Of a stretch of DNA of 64,000 nt, positions 22,226 through 33,985 are shown piece after piece (the first letter of the stretch is position 1; every line of letters begins with the position of its first letter). The notes beneath the pieces were generated by a model. The model ran no database searches. It had not been told where the DNA came from and saw nothing but the letters and a program-made list of their open reading frames with translations. Both the position numbers and the translations under genes were made by a program. Location: positions 23,203,163 to 23,267,162 of the forward strand of contig NW_004454181.1 of the NCBI RefSeq assembly GCF_000283155.1, given 5' to 3'. The stretch comes from Ceratotherium simum simum (taxonomy: Eukaryota; Chordata; Mammalia; Perissodactyla; Rhinocerotidae).

Positions 22226-23200
22226 AATGATTAATTCATATATTTGACTGAGATTTATGGAGTATCTGCTACATGCCAAACATACAGCACTGAATGTCGG
22301 CCACCGTCCCTGCTCTCATGGAGGGGGAGCGTGGTGGCCAGCCTCCAAGATGGCCCCCAATGATCCTCGCCTCCTGGTATTTGCGCCCTTAATAGTTCCC
22401 TCCCAAATGCGTCACATGAGGATTGCCCTGTGTAAGCAACAGGATGCTGCAGAAATGACGGTCATGAGAGACACTGTGGCTTCCGCCTCACTCCCTGGGA
22501 TCACTTGCTCCGGGCAGCCAGCTGCCATGTTGTGAGGACGCTCAGGCAGCCCTGCGGAGATGTCCAGGTGAGGAGCTGGGGCCTCCTGCTAACAGCGCTA
22601 ACCTGCCAGCCATGTGAATGAGCCATCTGAGAAGTGGATCCTTCCATCCCCATCAAGCCTTCAGGTGATACCCTGGCTGGTACCCCAACTGCAACCTCAC
22701 GACAGACCCAAGCCAGGACTGTCCTGCTAAGCCCCTCCCCCATCCCTGACCCACACAGACTTTGAGATACTGTTTATTACTGCTTGAAGATTATTTTTTC
22801 CCATGGCAGTAGATAAATAATACCGGGAGACAGTTTCAGATGGTGATGTGTGCTGTAAGGAAGCCAAAGCAAGGTAACTGGATAGACTCAGTGTGTGGAT
22901 GTCTGGGATGCCACATTACCCCACCTGTCAGGGAAAGCCTCACTTAGAGGGGACTATTTGAGAGAGACTTAAATGATGAGAAGGTAAACGTAACATAAAG
23001 ATCAGAGGGGTGAGAGAACAGGTGTTGGGAAGAGCAAGTGCAAAGGCCCTGGGGTAGGGAGCCAGAGGCCTGGAGCGGAGGGAGCAAAGGGAGGCGTGAT
23101 GGGAGGGGAGGTCAGAGAGGTGCATGGGGACAATCATAAGGGTCTTGCAGGGCAGAATAAGGAGTCTTCACCGAAAGTCTTCAGTGAGGGAAACAACAGA
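22226..23200 (-). repeat. L2 LINE relic split by a MaLR-like LTR
   Basis: The left piece (22226-22330) is the antisense L2 terminus (gagtatctgctacatgcc). The right piece (about 22827-23200) is the next L2 region (agtgcaaaggccctggggta, cataagggtcttgcagggc). The LTR-like element sits between them. Confidence 0.65.
22331..22826 (+). mobile_element. MaLR-type solo LTR-like relic
   Basis: The text gtggccagcctccaagatgg, gggatcacttgctccgggc, aagccttcaggtgatac and tgacccacacagactttgag follows a mammalian MLT1-like LTR order. No internal retroviral sequence is present. The subfamily is uncertain. Confidence 0.5.
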
Positions 23201-24700
23201 ATCCAATATCTATTTTACAAAGACGACTCTGGCTGTGGAGTGGAGAACAGCCTATAGGGTGCAGGCTGGGGGAGGGAAGGCCTGGGAGGCAGTCCCGGCT
23301 TCAGGTTTGTGGGACTGTGGTGATGGTGGGACACAGCTGGATTTGGGACATCCTTGTTAATCTTGTTACCATATGCCCTCATTTGGGGAACGAGGAGTAG
23401 GATGGGAACAGCCACAACCCGGATTCTGTGCAGAAGAGCCTTCCTCAGCTTGAACTGCTCAATGGGACACTGGGGATTTGGCTTCATGTTGTGATTAGTT
23501 CAGAGGCTCCAGAAGGGCCACTCTTTCACCTTGTGCACCTGCGGGGTCCTCAGTCTCCCAGGACCTCCCGCCAGCCGCTGCTCTGTACATCCCACCCCAG
23601 ATGTTCTCTGTCCTGGGCTCCCGAGGGGATGTGTACTCATGGGGCTGCAATCAGTGAAGTGCTGTCTGGAGAAATGCAATTATATTCTGATCTTGGGGGA
23701 GAAAAAAAAATCGAGCAAGTCAATAGAACAGAACATTGGTCTTGAGATAATGGGTTCCTGATGGTAGATTAATGTCAAGGCCAAGCCAAGAAGTTTATTT
23801 TCAAAGCAGGAGATATTGATCAGGCGCCAGCATCCCATAACAATAACTCTTCCTTTATACAAAGTGACTGATGTGGAAGTGATGCTTTTGTTTGGCGGAT
23901 GTTGCCCAGGTCGCCGCTGGGCTGCCCCTGCCTTTCGGGAGGCGGAGAAGTGCTGAGCAGGTGGGGGACACCTTACCCTGCTCTATTTTTGAACGTCTCC
24001 TGGGCAGTTGACCAGGCTGGCGTCCAGCTCTCTCAATTCCATATTAAACTCACATTAGCTAACGAGGCTGCGTCTCCAGCTCTGCCTGGCAGGGAACCTT
24101 CCTTTATGCCGACGGATGATCAATTTCCAAATCCTTCTCTTTGCTGTGACCTTGGGTTTCTTTGGCCCTGAACACACTGGCCATCAGCCTGAAGGTTCCT
24201 GAGGGACAGGGTGACCTTGATCAGCTGAGAGGTGTGAGGCATCCAAAATGACCTCCAATTCCCGGGACGTCCAGAGCCCAGGGGAGTCCTGGCTTTGGAT
24301 GATGGGTTTACACCGTGGCTTCCCTGCCCTGGACGTGATTCACTGACGGCTGACTCAAGAGTGTGAACTGCCTTCAGAGAGACAGACACCTGTTCAGCCG
24401 AAGCTGCTGCCAACTCCTGAGTCTTCTGGGAGCACCTGAGAAGGGCCCATCACGGGGCACACCCAAGTCTTCAGAACTCCCTCTGGCCACTCAGAATGCA
24501 TCTTACACAGTGGTCAACATCCCCCATGGTGTTCGCTGGTTATCTGGCACAATCCCAAGACTGGAGGGGACTCTCCTTCCAAGGACATGATAAAAGTTGG
24601 AGGCACAGAATGGTGTCATGACTCGCCATGGGCAGGGCAGCGGGCCAGAGCTGGTCTGGATCCCAGGTCACCTACCTTTGTACCTTTAGGGCCCTCCTCC
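23200..24700. other. Intronic sequence without recognised repeats
   Basis: No gene or named repeat is seen. The stretch 23755-23885 (agaagtttattttcaaagca, cagcatcccataacaataac) has the look of conserved non-coding DNA, at low confidence. Confidence 0.35.
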
Positions 24701-24704
24701 CCCT

Positions 24705-24880
24705 TCCTTCACGGCCACCTTGTGCAGCTGTGTGGCCTCATGCAAGGCATTCACCTGGGGAGCCGCACTCTCCTCACCTGTGACCCGGGGATGACAGTCA
24801 CTGCTACCTCTCAAGGCTGAGATGGCCTGAGACAACCCGTGAGAAGCTCTTAGCTTTATGACTGGCTACAGCAAACCTGA
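24705..24880 (+). repeat. MIR SINE relic
   Basis: Weak sense MIR order: gcagctgtgtggcctcatgc, actctcctcacctgtgac, then a gagatggcctgagac segment. Confidence 0.4.
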
Positions 24881-25479
24881 TCAACGTTAGGCATTTCTAC
24901 TTGCAAAAGGATGAGAAATACCACCACCTTGAAATTATATGGCATTTGCCCTTTTGCCCAACATCATCATGTTTTCTCATCCTATGGCTGATTTCCCAGA
25001 TGGAGAAAGTGAGGCTCAACGAGACCAAGGTTTTCTACTTGACTTGGTGGCAGAGCCTGCAACTCACCAGAATGACAGGGCCAGGTGGGGTGGGGCGCAG
25101 TCACGGGGTACCACCTGGGGCCCGGCTGCCCAAGGGCGCTCTCCAGATCCTAAAAGAGGAGTCCCCCCGGTGGCAGCGAGAAGAGGGAGCTGCAGTGCCA
25201 GCAGCAGCCAGAATCGCATTTGGCCGGGACCCCATTGTATTTGGATGGGGACAAATACAGGCCACTGAGAATACATCCTTGCAGCCCCTCACTGCTGTCA
25301 GCTCTCTCCCCCCGTCCCCCTCCATGCCCTTCCCAGCTCCCACCCCCACGGGGAATGCTGCTGCCTGCTCTGGGAGCCTTGCTGTGCCACCAAAAGGAGT
25401 TTCCAAACACAGCCTGTCAGCTTGTTTCTTGTTGCCTTTTTCCTCCTGTGGAACAGTCTTCTCCGGGAAGCACCCTGCC

Positions 25480-25645
25480 ACTAGACAAGTACAAATCTAA
25501 TTGTAAAAGCTTGCTCTCCATTCATTTTCATTGCTGCTTTGATTTATTTTATTAGCAAACTTCTTTTGTGTGATGACAGGCTTCATTACAGTGTCTATAA
25601 AAGACAATTTCTCACGCTTATCTCCTAAACTGAGGGGGAAAGAAA
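25480..25645. promoter_or_regulatory. Candidate conserved non-coding element
   Basis: This unique, AT-rich, non-repetitive stretch has dense homeodomain-like cores (ctaattg, ttattag), an AP-1/CRE-like tgatgaca and gcttcattacag. The composition resembles developmental enhancers; the call needs alignment support. Confidence 0.3.
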
Positions 25646-25954
25646 CGAGTGGTGATGCGCATCAGGGAGAAACAATGGGACCTGGAGAGAGAGCGGTGGA
25701 GAGTGCGTCCTGTGGAGGGAACCCTCCCTCTGTCAAGGACATGGCTGCCTAGAAGCCAACCAGGAACGGGACGGCCATCCTGCCTGCCAACAGCCGGGGA
25801 GAAGATGGCAGCCAGCCATGTCTTTTGCTGTTGGCATCTCAGCTGAGGACCCCTATGGAGTTCAAACGCTATTCAGTTGCACTTTGGGGAAATAATATGA
25901 TAATAATCACTACTGATTATTCTGCATTATCTGTGTGCTTAGGAGGTACGCAGG

Positions 25955-26130
25955 GTAGCCGTTATGGGCTCGGTTCTGGAATCAGACAGAACTGAGGTCT
26001 AATCCAGGCTCTTAGGCAAGCTTTGTGAAAGCCTCAGTTTCCTCATCTGCAAAATGGGATGAATTATTGTGCCAACCTCCCAGGGTTTTGATGAGGCTGC
26101 ATGAGGTCATCCTGAAGCACAGACGACTGT
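25955..26130 (+). repeat. MIR SINE relic
   Basis: Sense MIR: gttctggaatcagacagaac, cctcagtttcctcatctgca, then aaaatgggatgaattattg. Confidence 0.8.
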
Positions 26131-26229
26131 GTGCAATCTGAATGGTGTCACCTGGACCCATGGCAGCTGTTGCTACTGGTGGTGGGCATTGCACATATGC
26201 CACGCAATTCCCCTCAGAAAAGAAGAAAC

Positions 26230-26680
26230 AGGGTTATATCCCCGTTTTCCAGAAGTTCATATTATTTTGAATATATTAGTTTGTCTTGAACATTAGTTTG
26301 TTTTGAACAAGAAGACACTGTTTCGGGAAGTCTTCCCAGCGTGAAAGGACCTCATTTGTGCTATTTTGGATGTTTATAATGGTTACTGGATGCAGTTGGT
26401 AAAAAGAGTAGGAAAAAACAGGTTTACTTTCTTTTAAAAATCCATTTAAATTTACCTCTAAGTTAATATATTATTTTATACAATATGCTTCTAAGCATAT
26501 GTGTATCTAAATTAATAAATTAAATATTTGACTATTTCAACAATATCCTTAGGTGTTTACAGTCAACTTGGCCAACATATTGGGGGTGGCTGCCTTACAT
26601 TAGGGTTTTTTTCTTTAACTAATAAGTGAATTCAGTAAAGCTGCAGGAGACATTAGGTTTGACTCACATTTGGAAATAGA
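26230..26680. other. AT-rich intronic sequence
   Basis: AT-rich with no identifiable element; an old degraded repeat is possible. Confidence 0.3.
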
Positions 26681-26684
26681 GCCC

Positions 26685-26830
26685 CCTCACCACCACCCAG
26701 TGAGGGAGGTATGATCACTTTTCTCAGGTGAGGAAACCAGGCCTGCTGAGATGACGTGCCTTCCCCAGGGCTCCTCAGCTCGGAAGTGGCAGAGCCCAGA
26801 GTGGAAACGGGGCTGGGTCCCCCAGAACTA
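26685..26830 (-). repeat. MIR SINE relic
   Basis: Antisense MIR: ctcaggtgaggaaaccaggc, then ctcggaagtggcagagccc. Confidence 0.6.
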
Positions 26831-26929
26831 GGAGATCTGAGCCCTCAGGGAGACTGCACCTTCCTGGTTCAGCCTTTCTAAAGGCTGGTCCTGACCCTAT
26901 CCTGATCTTCCACAAAGACGCCTGTCAGC

Positions 26930-27115
26930 ACTTGTAGTGCCTGCAGAACAAAGGGTCACAGTCAAGCTTACAATCAAGGTCCTCTGCCACCTGTTCCGGT
27001 CACCTCTGATCCTCTCCACACCCCTGGACCCCAGGCATGGATGCTGCTGAGACCCAGCTGCGGGCACTCACTTTTCTGCTCCGTTGGGCACATGTGCTTT
27101 TCTTTCCATAAAGAA
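26930..27115 (+). repeat. L2 LINE relic
   Basis: L2-like phrases gtcaagcttacaatcaaggt, cctctgccacctgttcc and a following cttttctgctccgttgggc. Confidence 0.45.
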
Positions 27116-27131
27116 TGCAGCCCAGTACACA

Positions 27132-27156
27132 CATTCATTCATTCATTCATTCATTC
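27132..27156 (+). repeat. (ATTC)6 microsatellite
   Basis: Six perfect attc units. Confidence 0.95.
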
Positions 27157-27394
27157 ACACATGGCCTAGTCATTGGTCAGCCTTGTTCTAAAACCCTGTT
27201 GGAAGAAATGGAGGAGAAACTGGCTGCCAAGGGTGGACCCACTGATAGAGAGCCTTGAAAGCTGGGTGAAGGTGGCGGGACCTGCTGGCGAACCTGCCAA
27301 CCAGCCTGCCCATGGACTCTGTCCTTTCCGCACTCAAGCCTGCGCATCCTCTCTGTACAAGCCCTCACCTGCTCATTACGGCTGCTACTTTCAA

Positions 27395-27566
27395 TTTTGA
27401 GTGAGCATCAGAGTCACCTGGCGAGTTCATTAAACCAGCCCGCTGGGCCCCATCCCCAGAGTGTCTGACTCAGCAGGTCTGGGGTGGGGCCTGAGAGTCT
27501 GCATTCCTAACAAGTTCCCAGGCGATGCTGCAGCTGCTGGTCCGGGGACCACGCTCTGAGAACCAG
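27395..27566 (+). mobile_element. MER5A-type hAT non-autonomous transposon
   Basis: Close match to MER5A order: agcatcagagtcacctggcg, tgactcagcaggtctggggt, attcctaacaagttcccagg, then ctctgagaaccagtg. The left terminal repeat is mostly lost. Confidence 0.85.
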
Positions 27567-27649
27567 TGCATACTGGCATAGTGCCAGCCCCTCTCAGGAC
27601 AGTGGTGCCTGCCAGTTCACGCTGTGTCTGAGAGCCCATTGAGCTCGGG

Positions 27650-27790
27650 GTACGATCAGTGCAGATGAGGAAATAAACGTTCAGCTGGAAAAACAGGTGA
27701 GCTGTCCAAGGTCTCACTGAGAGTTCATTCCAGAGCGGAGCTGGAGCCAACCTCTCCGGCCTCTGTCTTGCCAGCCTCAAAGCTCTTTCC
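27650..27790 (-). repeat. MIR SINE relic
   Basis: Antisense MIR, weak: gcagatgaggaaataaacg, then tccaaggtctcactgag. Confidence 0.45.
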
Positions 27791-27844
27791 ACTGCTGTCT
27801 TCCTGCAACCACAGCCCGTACGTCAACCACAACAATGCCAGCAT

Positions 27845-28105
27845 CGACAGTCACCATTCATTGATCATTATTATGTGCCAGACACTGAGCTAAACTTTTA
27901 ACACAGTGTGACTAATATCCTTCCTGCTCATACCTACACTATGAAGTAAGGATTATTCTATCCCCATTTTACAGATGAAGAAGTTAAGTCCAGAGAGGGT
28001 AAGTCACTTTCCCAAGGTCACACGGCAACTAGCTTATTGAGCCTGCACCAGAACCCAGGCGGTTTGATTCTGAAGCCCATGGACTTAATTCCACGCTGTT
28101 CTATC
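27845..28105 (-). repeat. MIR SINE relic
   Basis: Long antisense MIR: ttatgtgccagacactgagc, cattttacagatgaagaag, caaggtcacacggcaac, then agaacccaggcggtttgatt. Confidence 0.8.
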
Positions 28106-28109
28106 TCAC

Positions 28110-28690
28110 ATAAGAGTTTGGATCAGAATGGCCACCACTCACTGAGTGCCTCCTTTTTGCCTGGCTCCAGGCCAAATAAATGTTTTATCCTATTTGGTTC
28201 TTACAAGAAACCTCTGAAGAAGTTATCATCATCATTTTTAGTGTGAAAGACCGAGACATGAAGAGACAGGTGTGTGCTGGTTAGGGAGCGATGTAGGACA
28301 GGTGAGCCATCTTCCTGGAGTAACAGTGGGAGAGGCAGCTCCCCCAGACAGAGACACTCACAGAATTTCACATGGCTGGCTGAGAGTCACGAGCAGAATG
28401 TCTTCCCTGTTCCTGGCAGACGGCTCTTGTTTAGGGCACACGGGGCCAGGAGGAGAATGCTGCACGCAGCAGAGCATGTTCCCAGCATCCTGGGTAACCC
28501 AGCAAAGAAGGAGCTAGCACCAGGTTCCCGGCAGCGATGCTCCAGCTGGTCTGAGTCAGAGGGGGCTAGAATGGGGCGATGAAAGGGATGGGGAAGGCTC
28601 TGTCATGCAGGTGCTTGCCCGGTGGGCCTGGACCACCTGTCCCTTGGCCTTAGGAAATCATTTCTCCCTCCCCTGTGGCAACTTAACCCC
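28110..28690. other. Intronic sequence, no recognised element
   Basis: Nothing identified apart from short open frames without support. Confidence 0.4.
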
Positions 28691-28712
28691 CCCCAGGGCT
28701 GGTCCTGACTCC

Positions 28713-28764
28713 TGGACCAGTAGCGGACCGCGCGCACCCAACTGCTAAGCCACGGCCCCGCGCG
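28713..28764 (-). repeat. Fragment of an ERE SINE head
   Basis: Only the tRNA-like end survives (accagtagcggaccgcgcgc, then caactgctaagccacggccc). No tail or core is present. Confidence 0.6.
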
Positions 28765-29349
28765 AGTCTTTCTTTTTTAAAATCTTCCCAAGGCAGTCTG
28801 GGACTGGGTTAGCCTTCAGTAACTATATCACTGTCGAAGCCAACCCCGCTCCCCAGAGGCCTCCTGCCTCTAACTCTGGTGTGATGGGTTTCCCTCTCAG
28901 AACTGGGCTCTCCCTCGTCCCCTCATGTGGCTTTCCATCCCTCCCTTGTTTACCCGAGCCTGCCCCACGGGACCCTCAGACTGTCTCCAAGGGCAGTCAG
29001 TTGCCGCCTCTGCCTCCTGGAGCAGACCCTGCAGAGGTGCACTCGGGGGGCTCAGTCCTTTCTTGGGGTCTCCTCACCGTGACTCTCTGTACGCCTTACT
29101 TGGGGGAAGTCTCATCCCTGAACTTGCAAATGGTCCAAACAAAGCATTAGGATGTATATGGGAAGCGGGTGGGCTGGGAGGGTGGAAAAACCAACATTTT
29201 TCCTTCTTCTAAGCTACGAAAAAAATTAAGATTTTTTTTTAAATTACAGAAGTGATACGTACTTATGATGAACGCATTCAATGTTGCAGAAACACATTAG
29301 TAGAAAGGGACAGCCATTCTCAGCATAGAGTGCTATGAGGGACGGGCAG

Positions 29350-29620
29350 CTTCCATGGCACCGTGGGTCAGAGCACATCAGAGCACAGGCTCGGCCTGAA
29401 GTCAGACGAGCAGGGCTGCAGCCGCGTGACTTTGCAGAAGTAATTTAATCCAAGCCTCAGTTTCCTCTTCTATAGAATGGGGAAAGTGAGAGCACGGTCT
29501 TGGTGTATCATGAGGATTAAATGACACGGTGCATGTAAAGGGCCACGCACAGGGCCCCACGCATTCCTGAGTGTGAGTGCTCAGGAAACGTTAGCTGGTA
29601 TAGGGACAGTCTTCTCAGTT
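29350..29620 (+). repeat. MIR SINE relic
   Basis: Sense MIR: aagcctcagtttcctcttct, atagaatggggaaagtgaga, atgaggattaaatgacac. Confidence 0.8.
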
Positions 29621-29664
29621 TTTTCTCTGCATTTGTTGTATTTTTAGAAATTAAACATGAGATT

Positions 29665-29730
29665 GTATTATATATATATATATAGTGTATATATAATAAT
29701 AATAGTGTGTGTATATATATATACACATAT
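29665..29730. repeat. AT-rich simple repeat (TA)n/(GT)n
   Basis: Runs of tatatatatatata, then ataataataatagtgtgtgt and tatatatatatacacatata. Confidence 0.9.
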
Positions 29731-30010
29731 ACTCTTTTTCACTTATCTTTTAAAACTTAATTTTGGAGGCATCTAACTTCTTTTATATAATAGTCAATTG
29801 TTTAGCTATACTCTAACTTATTTATCCCCTAAGGATGTACATTTGGGTCATTTTCAATCTTCTTCTATTGTAAGTAACGCTTTAACAAATAGCTTCTAGC
29901 TAAATCTTTGCTCATCTCTGCAGCTATCTCTCTTGGATAAGTTCCTGGGCATGGAATTTTGGGTGAAAGAATGTGCTTGCTTTGAAATGTAATGGATTTT
30001 GCCAAATTGC
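29731..30010 (-). repeat. Old L1/LINE 3' UTR relic
   Basis: The text catttgggtcattttcaatc, ctctcttggataagttcct, ggcatggaattttgggtga matches antisense L1M-type 3' sequence. Confidence 0.6.
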
Positions 30011-30474
30011 TATTAACAAAAGCACCACTTGCATTGCCCCAAAGCCTCTATCTTTCTCACTCCAGCTCAGCCATGTTGTCTTGTGGATACCTCCTCTCTC
30101 CTGGATTCAGAGTTGAAAACTATCTTAACCTTGGCCTCCTGGGGACACTGTGCAGTCCCCTTCTGCTCGTCCTGCCACCACCACCTCTAATCCAAACCAC
30201 CCCTCGTACCTGTGTAAGTCAAAGGGCTTTCCTCACAACATCTTGTTTGATCCCATCTCATGGGGTAGGAAGGAAAACTCTTTATCAGCACCAGTCAAGC
30301 AACTGGTCCAAGGGCCCCAGATGGACGGAGAGCGGAGATAAGAAGCCAGTGCCCTGCCTTCTCACCAAGACCTTTCCCACCACACCACCATTACCCAAAG
30401 ATGGTGATATGAGTCTGGGAAGGGCAGGGCAAGGAAGTTTTATCAGGTAGGAACTGATGCCACAAAGTAATTTA

Positions 30475-30830
30475 AAACACCTATTATGGGCCAGACACTG
30501 GGGTATAGACAAGACCCACTCCCTGCCTCCAGAGAGCTCCGAGTCCAGTGGGGAAGAGAGGCTGACCCTTGGGTCATGTCAACACAAGGTATTCAGAGCC
30601 ATGCTGCGGGTGGTGTTGGGGTGCACCCTAATCAGCACAGGGAGCTCAGGTAAGGCTGAGAGGGGACCATCTACATGAGCTGAGCCCGAAGGATGAGTAT
30701 GTGTTGGCCAGACTAAGGAAAGGCATTTCAGGAAGAGTGAATAGTGGATGCTGCCAAAGATGGCCTGGCATGTGAGCCTGGGGCTTGTGAGCAGTTCTGT
30801 ATGGCTGGGCGAGGTGGACATCTGGGGTTT
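30475..30830 (-). repeat. L2 LINE relic
   Basis: Antisense L2: cctattatgggccagacact, aagaggctgacccttgggt, then agccatgctgcgggtggtg. Confidence 0.55.
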
Positions 30831-30879
30831 GCCCTGCCTCTCCTCCATTCCCTCTTCTGGGCACAGTGCCTGGACTTTT

Positions 30880-31280
30880 CTTTGGGGAACGGGCCCATCC
30901 CCACCTTCCTGGCTCCAGGATGGGCATGTGACTGTGGCTGACCAATCAGAACATTGTTCAGGGATTGATTGTGCAGGCCAGTGATACTCAACTTGGGGAC
31001 TTCTACAGGAATGATGGGAAAGAGAAACTCTCCTTCCACTGGGCTGCTGGGTATTTCCAGGAGAGAAAGCCTGTCGGAATGGGAAGCCAACCTAGATGAA
31101 GGCAGAGCCCAGGGACTGAGAGAGATGGAGCCTGCATGAGATGGGTTAGTGCCTGGATCCTGCCAGGCCTGGAGGGTTTACCCTGGAATTTCAGTTGTAT
31201 GGGCCAATCAATTCTGATTTTTTGCTTAAATCAGACTGACTAGGATTTTGGTTACCTGTAACCAAGAGTCCAGGCTAATG
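30880..31280 (+). repeat. Unclassified dispersed repeat, copy 4
   Basis: Shares ggctgaccaatcagaacat near the start, gaatgggaagccaacctaga, gtgcctggatcctgccaggc, and an end of gattttttgcttaaatcaga then ggttacctgtaaccaagag. Confidence 0.5.
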
Positions 31281-31589
31281 CAATGTGGTAAGAGGACAAG
31301 GGGGAGGATGGAGGGATGAGCAGGGGTCAGCTCATGTAGGTGTGGGCCAGCTACAGAGTTAAAGATTTACCAACCACTACAACTGGGAAGATTCTAACCA
31401 CAAAGCGGGACAACTTTGATAGTGTGATGTGCCTTTTGGAAACAAAAGCTCTGCTGGCTAAGGGAGAGAGAGGAAAAAGGAAGTCAGTGACTCTTCTAGA
31501 AATTTCAGAGCCTTTGGAACATCTTTTCTGGGGTTCTCAGCCGGATAGATGGTCTGGTCTGGAATTGGAGCCAAATTATTAATCCATCA

Positions 31590-32215
31590 GCCCTGATGGC
31601 ACATATCAATTTATCTTAATTTCTGAAAATATGCTCATGCCTTTCAGACCAATCTCTTTTCTCTGTCACCAAGAAGAAAAGGGATTTCAGCAGAGATAAA
31701 TCAGAGGGAATTTGGCCCTTTGCGAATGCTCCGCTCTGGCTGAAACTGAACACCGGGCATTTCAGGGAGGCATCGCCAGCAGACAAATGGGCTCTCCTGT
31801 CCCCTCAGTGCTGTGGGCAGGCCTTCCAGAGGGGCCTGGGAGACAATGCACTGGCACATGGGCTGTCACCAGCTCCGGAAACTCACGCTCTCAAAGCCAG
31901 GAGAGAGAAAGCCGAGGGAGAAAAGTCTCCCTTCCAGACCTGGGAGCCTCCTCATTATACCATCTCCTTTCCTCTTGAGAGTGAAGGACATAATCGGATC
32001 AAACGGTAACAGGAGCCAAGCTCCTTTCCCCTCCCGGATGAGAGACTTCCAACACGGCTTCATTACCAAGTCTTCTGTAAATAAACTCTGTGGAGAAAAA
32101 TGCCATTTGTTCTGCTGTAATTGCCTGATGAGCATCATTAGATGGGTCTTTGAAACACACAGAATGAAATCAATTTGGGTTTAGAAATTCCTTTGTGCAA
32201 ATCCTTCTCCATTCA
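31590..32215. promoter_or_regulatory. Candidate conserved non-coding element
   Basis: Unique sequence with no repeat signature. The core at about 32060-32185 holds a forkhead-like gtaaataaa, ctgtaattgc, and a catcattag homeodomain-like site with long AT/GC-balanced text. It lies in the 13.9-kb intron between exons 7 and 8. Confidence 0.35.
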
Positions 32216-32309
32216 CTGTTCTCCACAGAGGGAGTTTCTGAAGGGGGTCTTATTGACCAAGGAGCTTGGCCAAGAGGCTGGTTCTGGCCAGGGACACACC
32301 TGCTCTGAG

Positions 32310-32440
32310 GATTCAACCAAAAGTATTTGTTAAGTGCCTTCTCCGTGCCAGGCAATCCTTTAGGTACTTGGGGTATAGCAGGGAGTAAAACACACAAAGA
32401 TCCTTACCCTACTAAGTTTACATTCTGCTGAGAACTCAGA
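32310..32440 (-). repeat. L2 LINE 3' end relic
   Basis: Antisense L2 end: agtatttgttaagtgccttc, cgtgccaggcaatccttta, then ggggtatagcagggagtaaa. Confidence 0.75.
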
Positions 32441-32649
32441 ACACAGATGTGCCCATTTCGGGGAATAAACATGGTAGAAAATGTCATAAATCAAGTTTAA
32501 TTGATGGATGGAGGAACTGTGCGGTTAAACTCTTCTGATTCCGTGTGTGTGATTTCACTGTACCCATAAGGATGTGACATTTGGAAAACTAGATTGCATG
32601 GGCTAGGGATACTAAATAAATGACATACATGCCATCCCTCACCAAATCT

Positions 32650-32835
32650 GCACCCAGGGCAGACATCACTAATCAATCAACACTCTTTTTCCAATAAGCT
32701 CAGATGCAGCCTCAGAACACATATCAACAAAGAACTGCGGCTGTGGATGACAGCCACCTGGGAGAGGAAACCTATTTGCAGTTTCTGACTTAAACCGTTA
32801 ACTAATTCACTTCACTGAGAGGCTGCAGAATATCC
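32650..32835. promoter_or_regulatory. Candidate conserved non-coding element
   Basis: Non-repeat text with a PBX/MEIS-like ctaatcaatcaa, ggatgacagccacctgg with adjoining CANNTG E-box, and an HNF1/MYB-like accgttaactaa. The call rests on composition only. Confidence 0.3.
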
Positions 32836-32959
32836 CAGAAAATTAAGAATAATGCCAGGAGGAGACAAAAACTGAGAAGAAATGGTGAGAGACTGCCGCC
32901 AACTTCTCAGGCTAGTTTTCCTCTCAAGTGCTTTTCTCTCATGTCCCTACAGAGGCCTA

Positions 32960-33270
32960 CGAAACAGGGCAGGTCAGAGCACGGGCTCTGCAGTCAGGCA
33001 GACCTGGGTTCAGGTCCTCGTTCTGTTACTTCCAGTTGTGTGGGGCCTCAGTCTGAGCCCCACTTGCCTCGCTGTGAAATGGGTACAATAATGATACCCC
33101 CCCCCTCCTCGGGTTGTGAGGATTAAATCAGCCAGCACGTGTGATGGGCTTGGCGCAGGGCTGGACTTCAGCTGCTGCACACCAGGGTGGATACACAGTT
33201 TTTACGGCAGGCATCGCTCTGACTGGTTGGTGCATGTGCCATCATTGTTGTTAAATACTTTGAATCTCAC
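32960..33270 (+). repeat. MIR SINE relic
   Basis: Sense MIR: gagcacgggctctgcagtca, gacctgggttcaggtcctc, cgctgtgaaatgggtacaat, ttgtgaggattaaatcag. Confidence 0.85.
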
Positions 33271-33394
33271 CCCTGGATATTAATATTAGTGTTATTTAGG
33301 GGGCTGGTCCCCTTATGGGAGATACCTTCAGAGCTCTGGAGGTAAAACACACACAGACTGCTTTTCAAACCAAAGTAATGTTTCAGTAGAATTC

Positions 33395-33673
33395 CAAGTG
33401 GTTGTTTTCTTTTCTTTTTTTTTCATGAAGAGATCAGCTCTGTGCTAACATCTGTCAATCCTCTTCTTCTTTTGCCAAGGAAGACTGGCCCTGGGCCAAC
33501 ATCCGCGCCCATCTTCCTCCACTCTACATGGGACGCCGCCACAGCATGGCCCGCCAAGCAGGGCGTTGGTGCGCGCCCGGGATCTGAACCGGCGAACCCC
33601 GGGCCGCCGCAGTGGAGCACGCGCACCCAACCACTTGTGCCACCGGGCCAGCCCCTCAAGTGGTTGTTTTCTT
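33395..33673 (-). mobile_element. ERE SINE with perfect 17-bp target duplication
   Basis: SINE body 33412-33656, flanked by caagtggttgttttctt at 33395-33411 and 33657-33673 without mismatch. This is the intermediate form with an actggccctgggccaacatc tail and no core block like atccttctagttgctgtatg. The perfect duplication argues for a relatively young insertion. Confidence 0.95.
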
Positions 33674-33744
33674 GCTAATCAGGAATGCATGTTCCCCAGT
33701 TCTGAACTGCTCAACCAGTGGCATACATAATGACAATAACGACG

Positions 33745-33985
33745 TCGATAATGAAAATAATCTTTAGGGTATTTACTAGGAAGCATCTAACAAGCATGGT
33801 CTCATTTAATCCTCTCAACAACCCTGTGAGTTGCAAGTATCATTAAACCCATTTCATGGAAGCAGAAACTGAGGCTCAGTGAGGTGAGGATTCCTTGTCC
33901 AAGGTCACACAGCTGGTAGGCAGTGGCAGAGCTAGATCTAACCGAGGCAATCTGACCCCAGCACTGAAATCTTACTCGCTGTGTG
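33745..33985 (-). repeat. MIR SINE relic
   Basis: Antisense MIR: tctcatttaatcctctcaac, agaaactgaggctcagtgag, aaggtcacacagctggtagg. Confidence 0.9.

Noticed and set aside
27132..27156. CRISPR-like or other spaced array
   Set aside because: It is a simple (ATTC)n microsatellite. No direct-repeat/spacer arrays exist in the window, as expected of a mammalian nuclear sequence.
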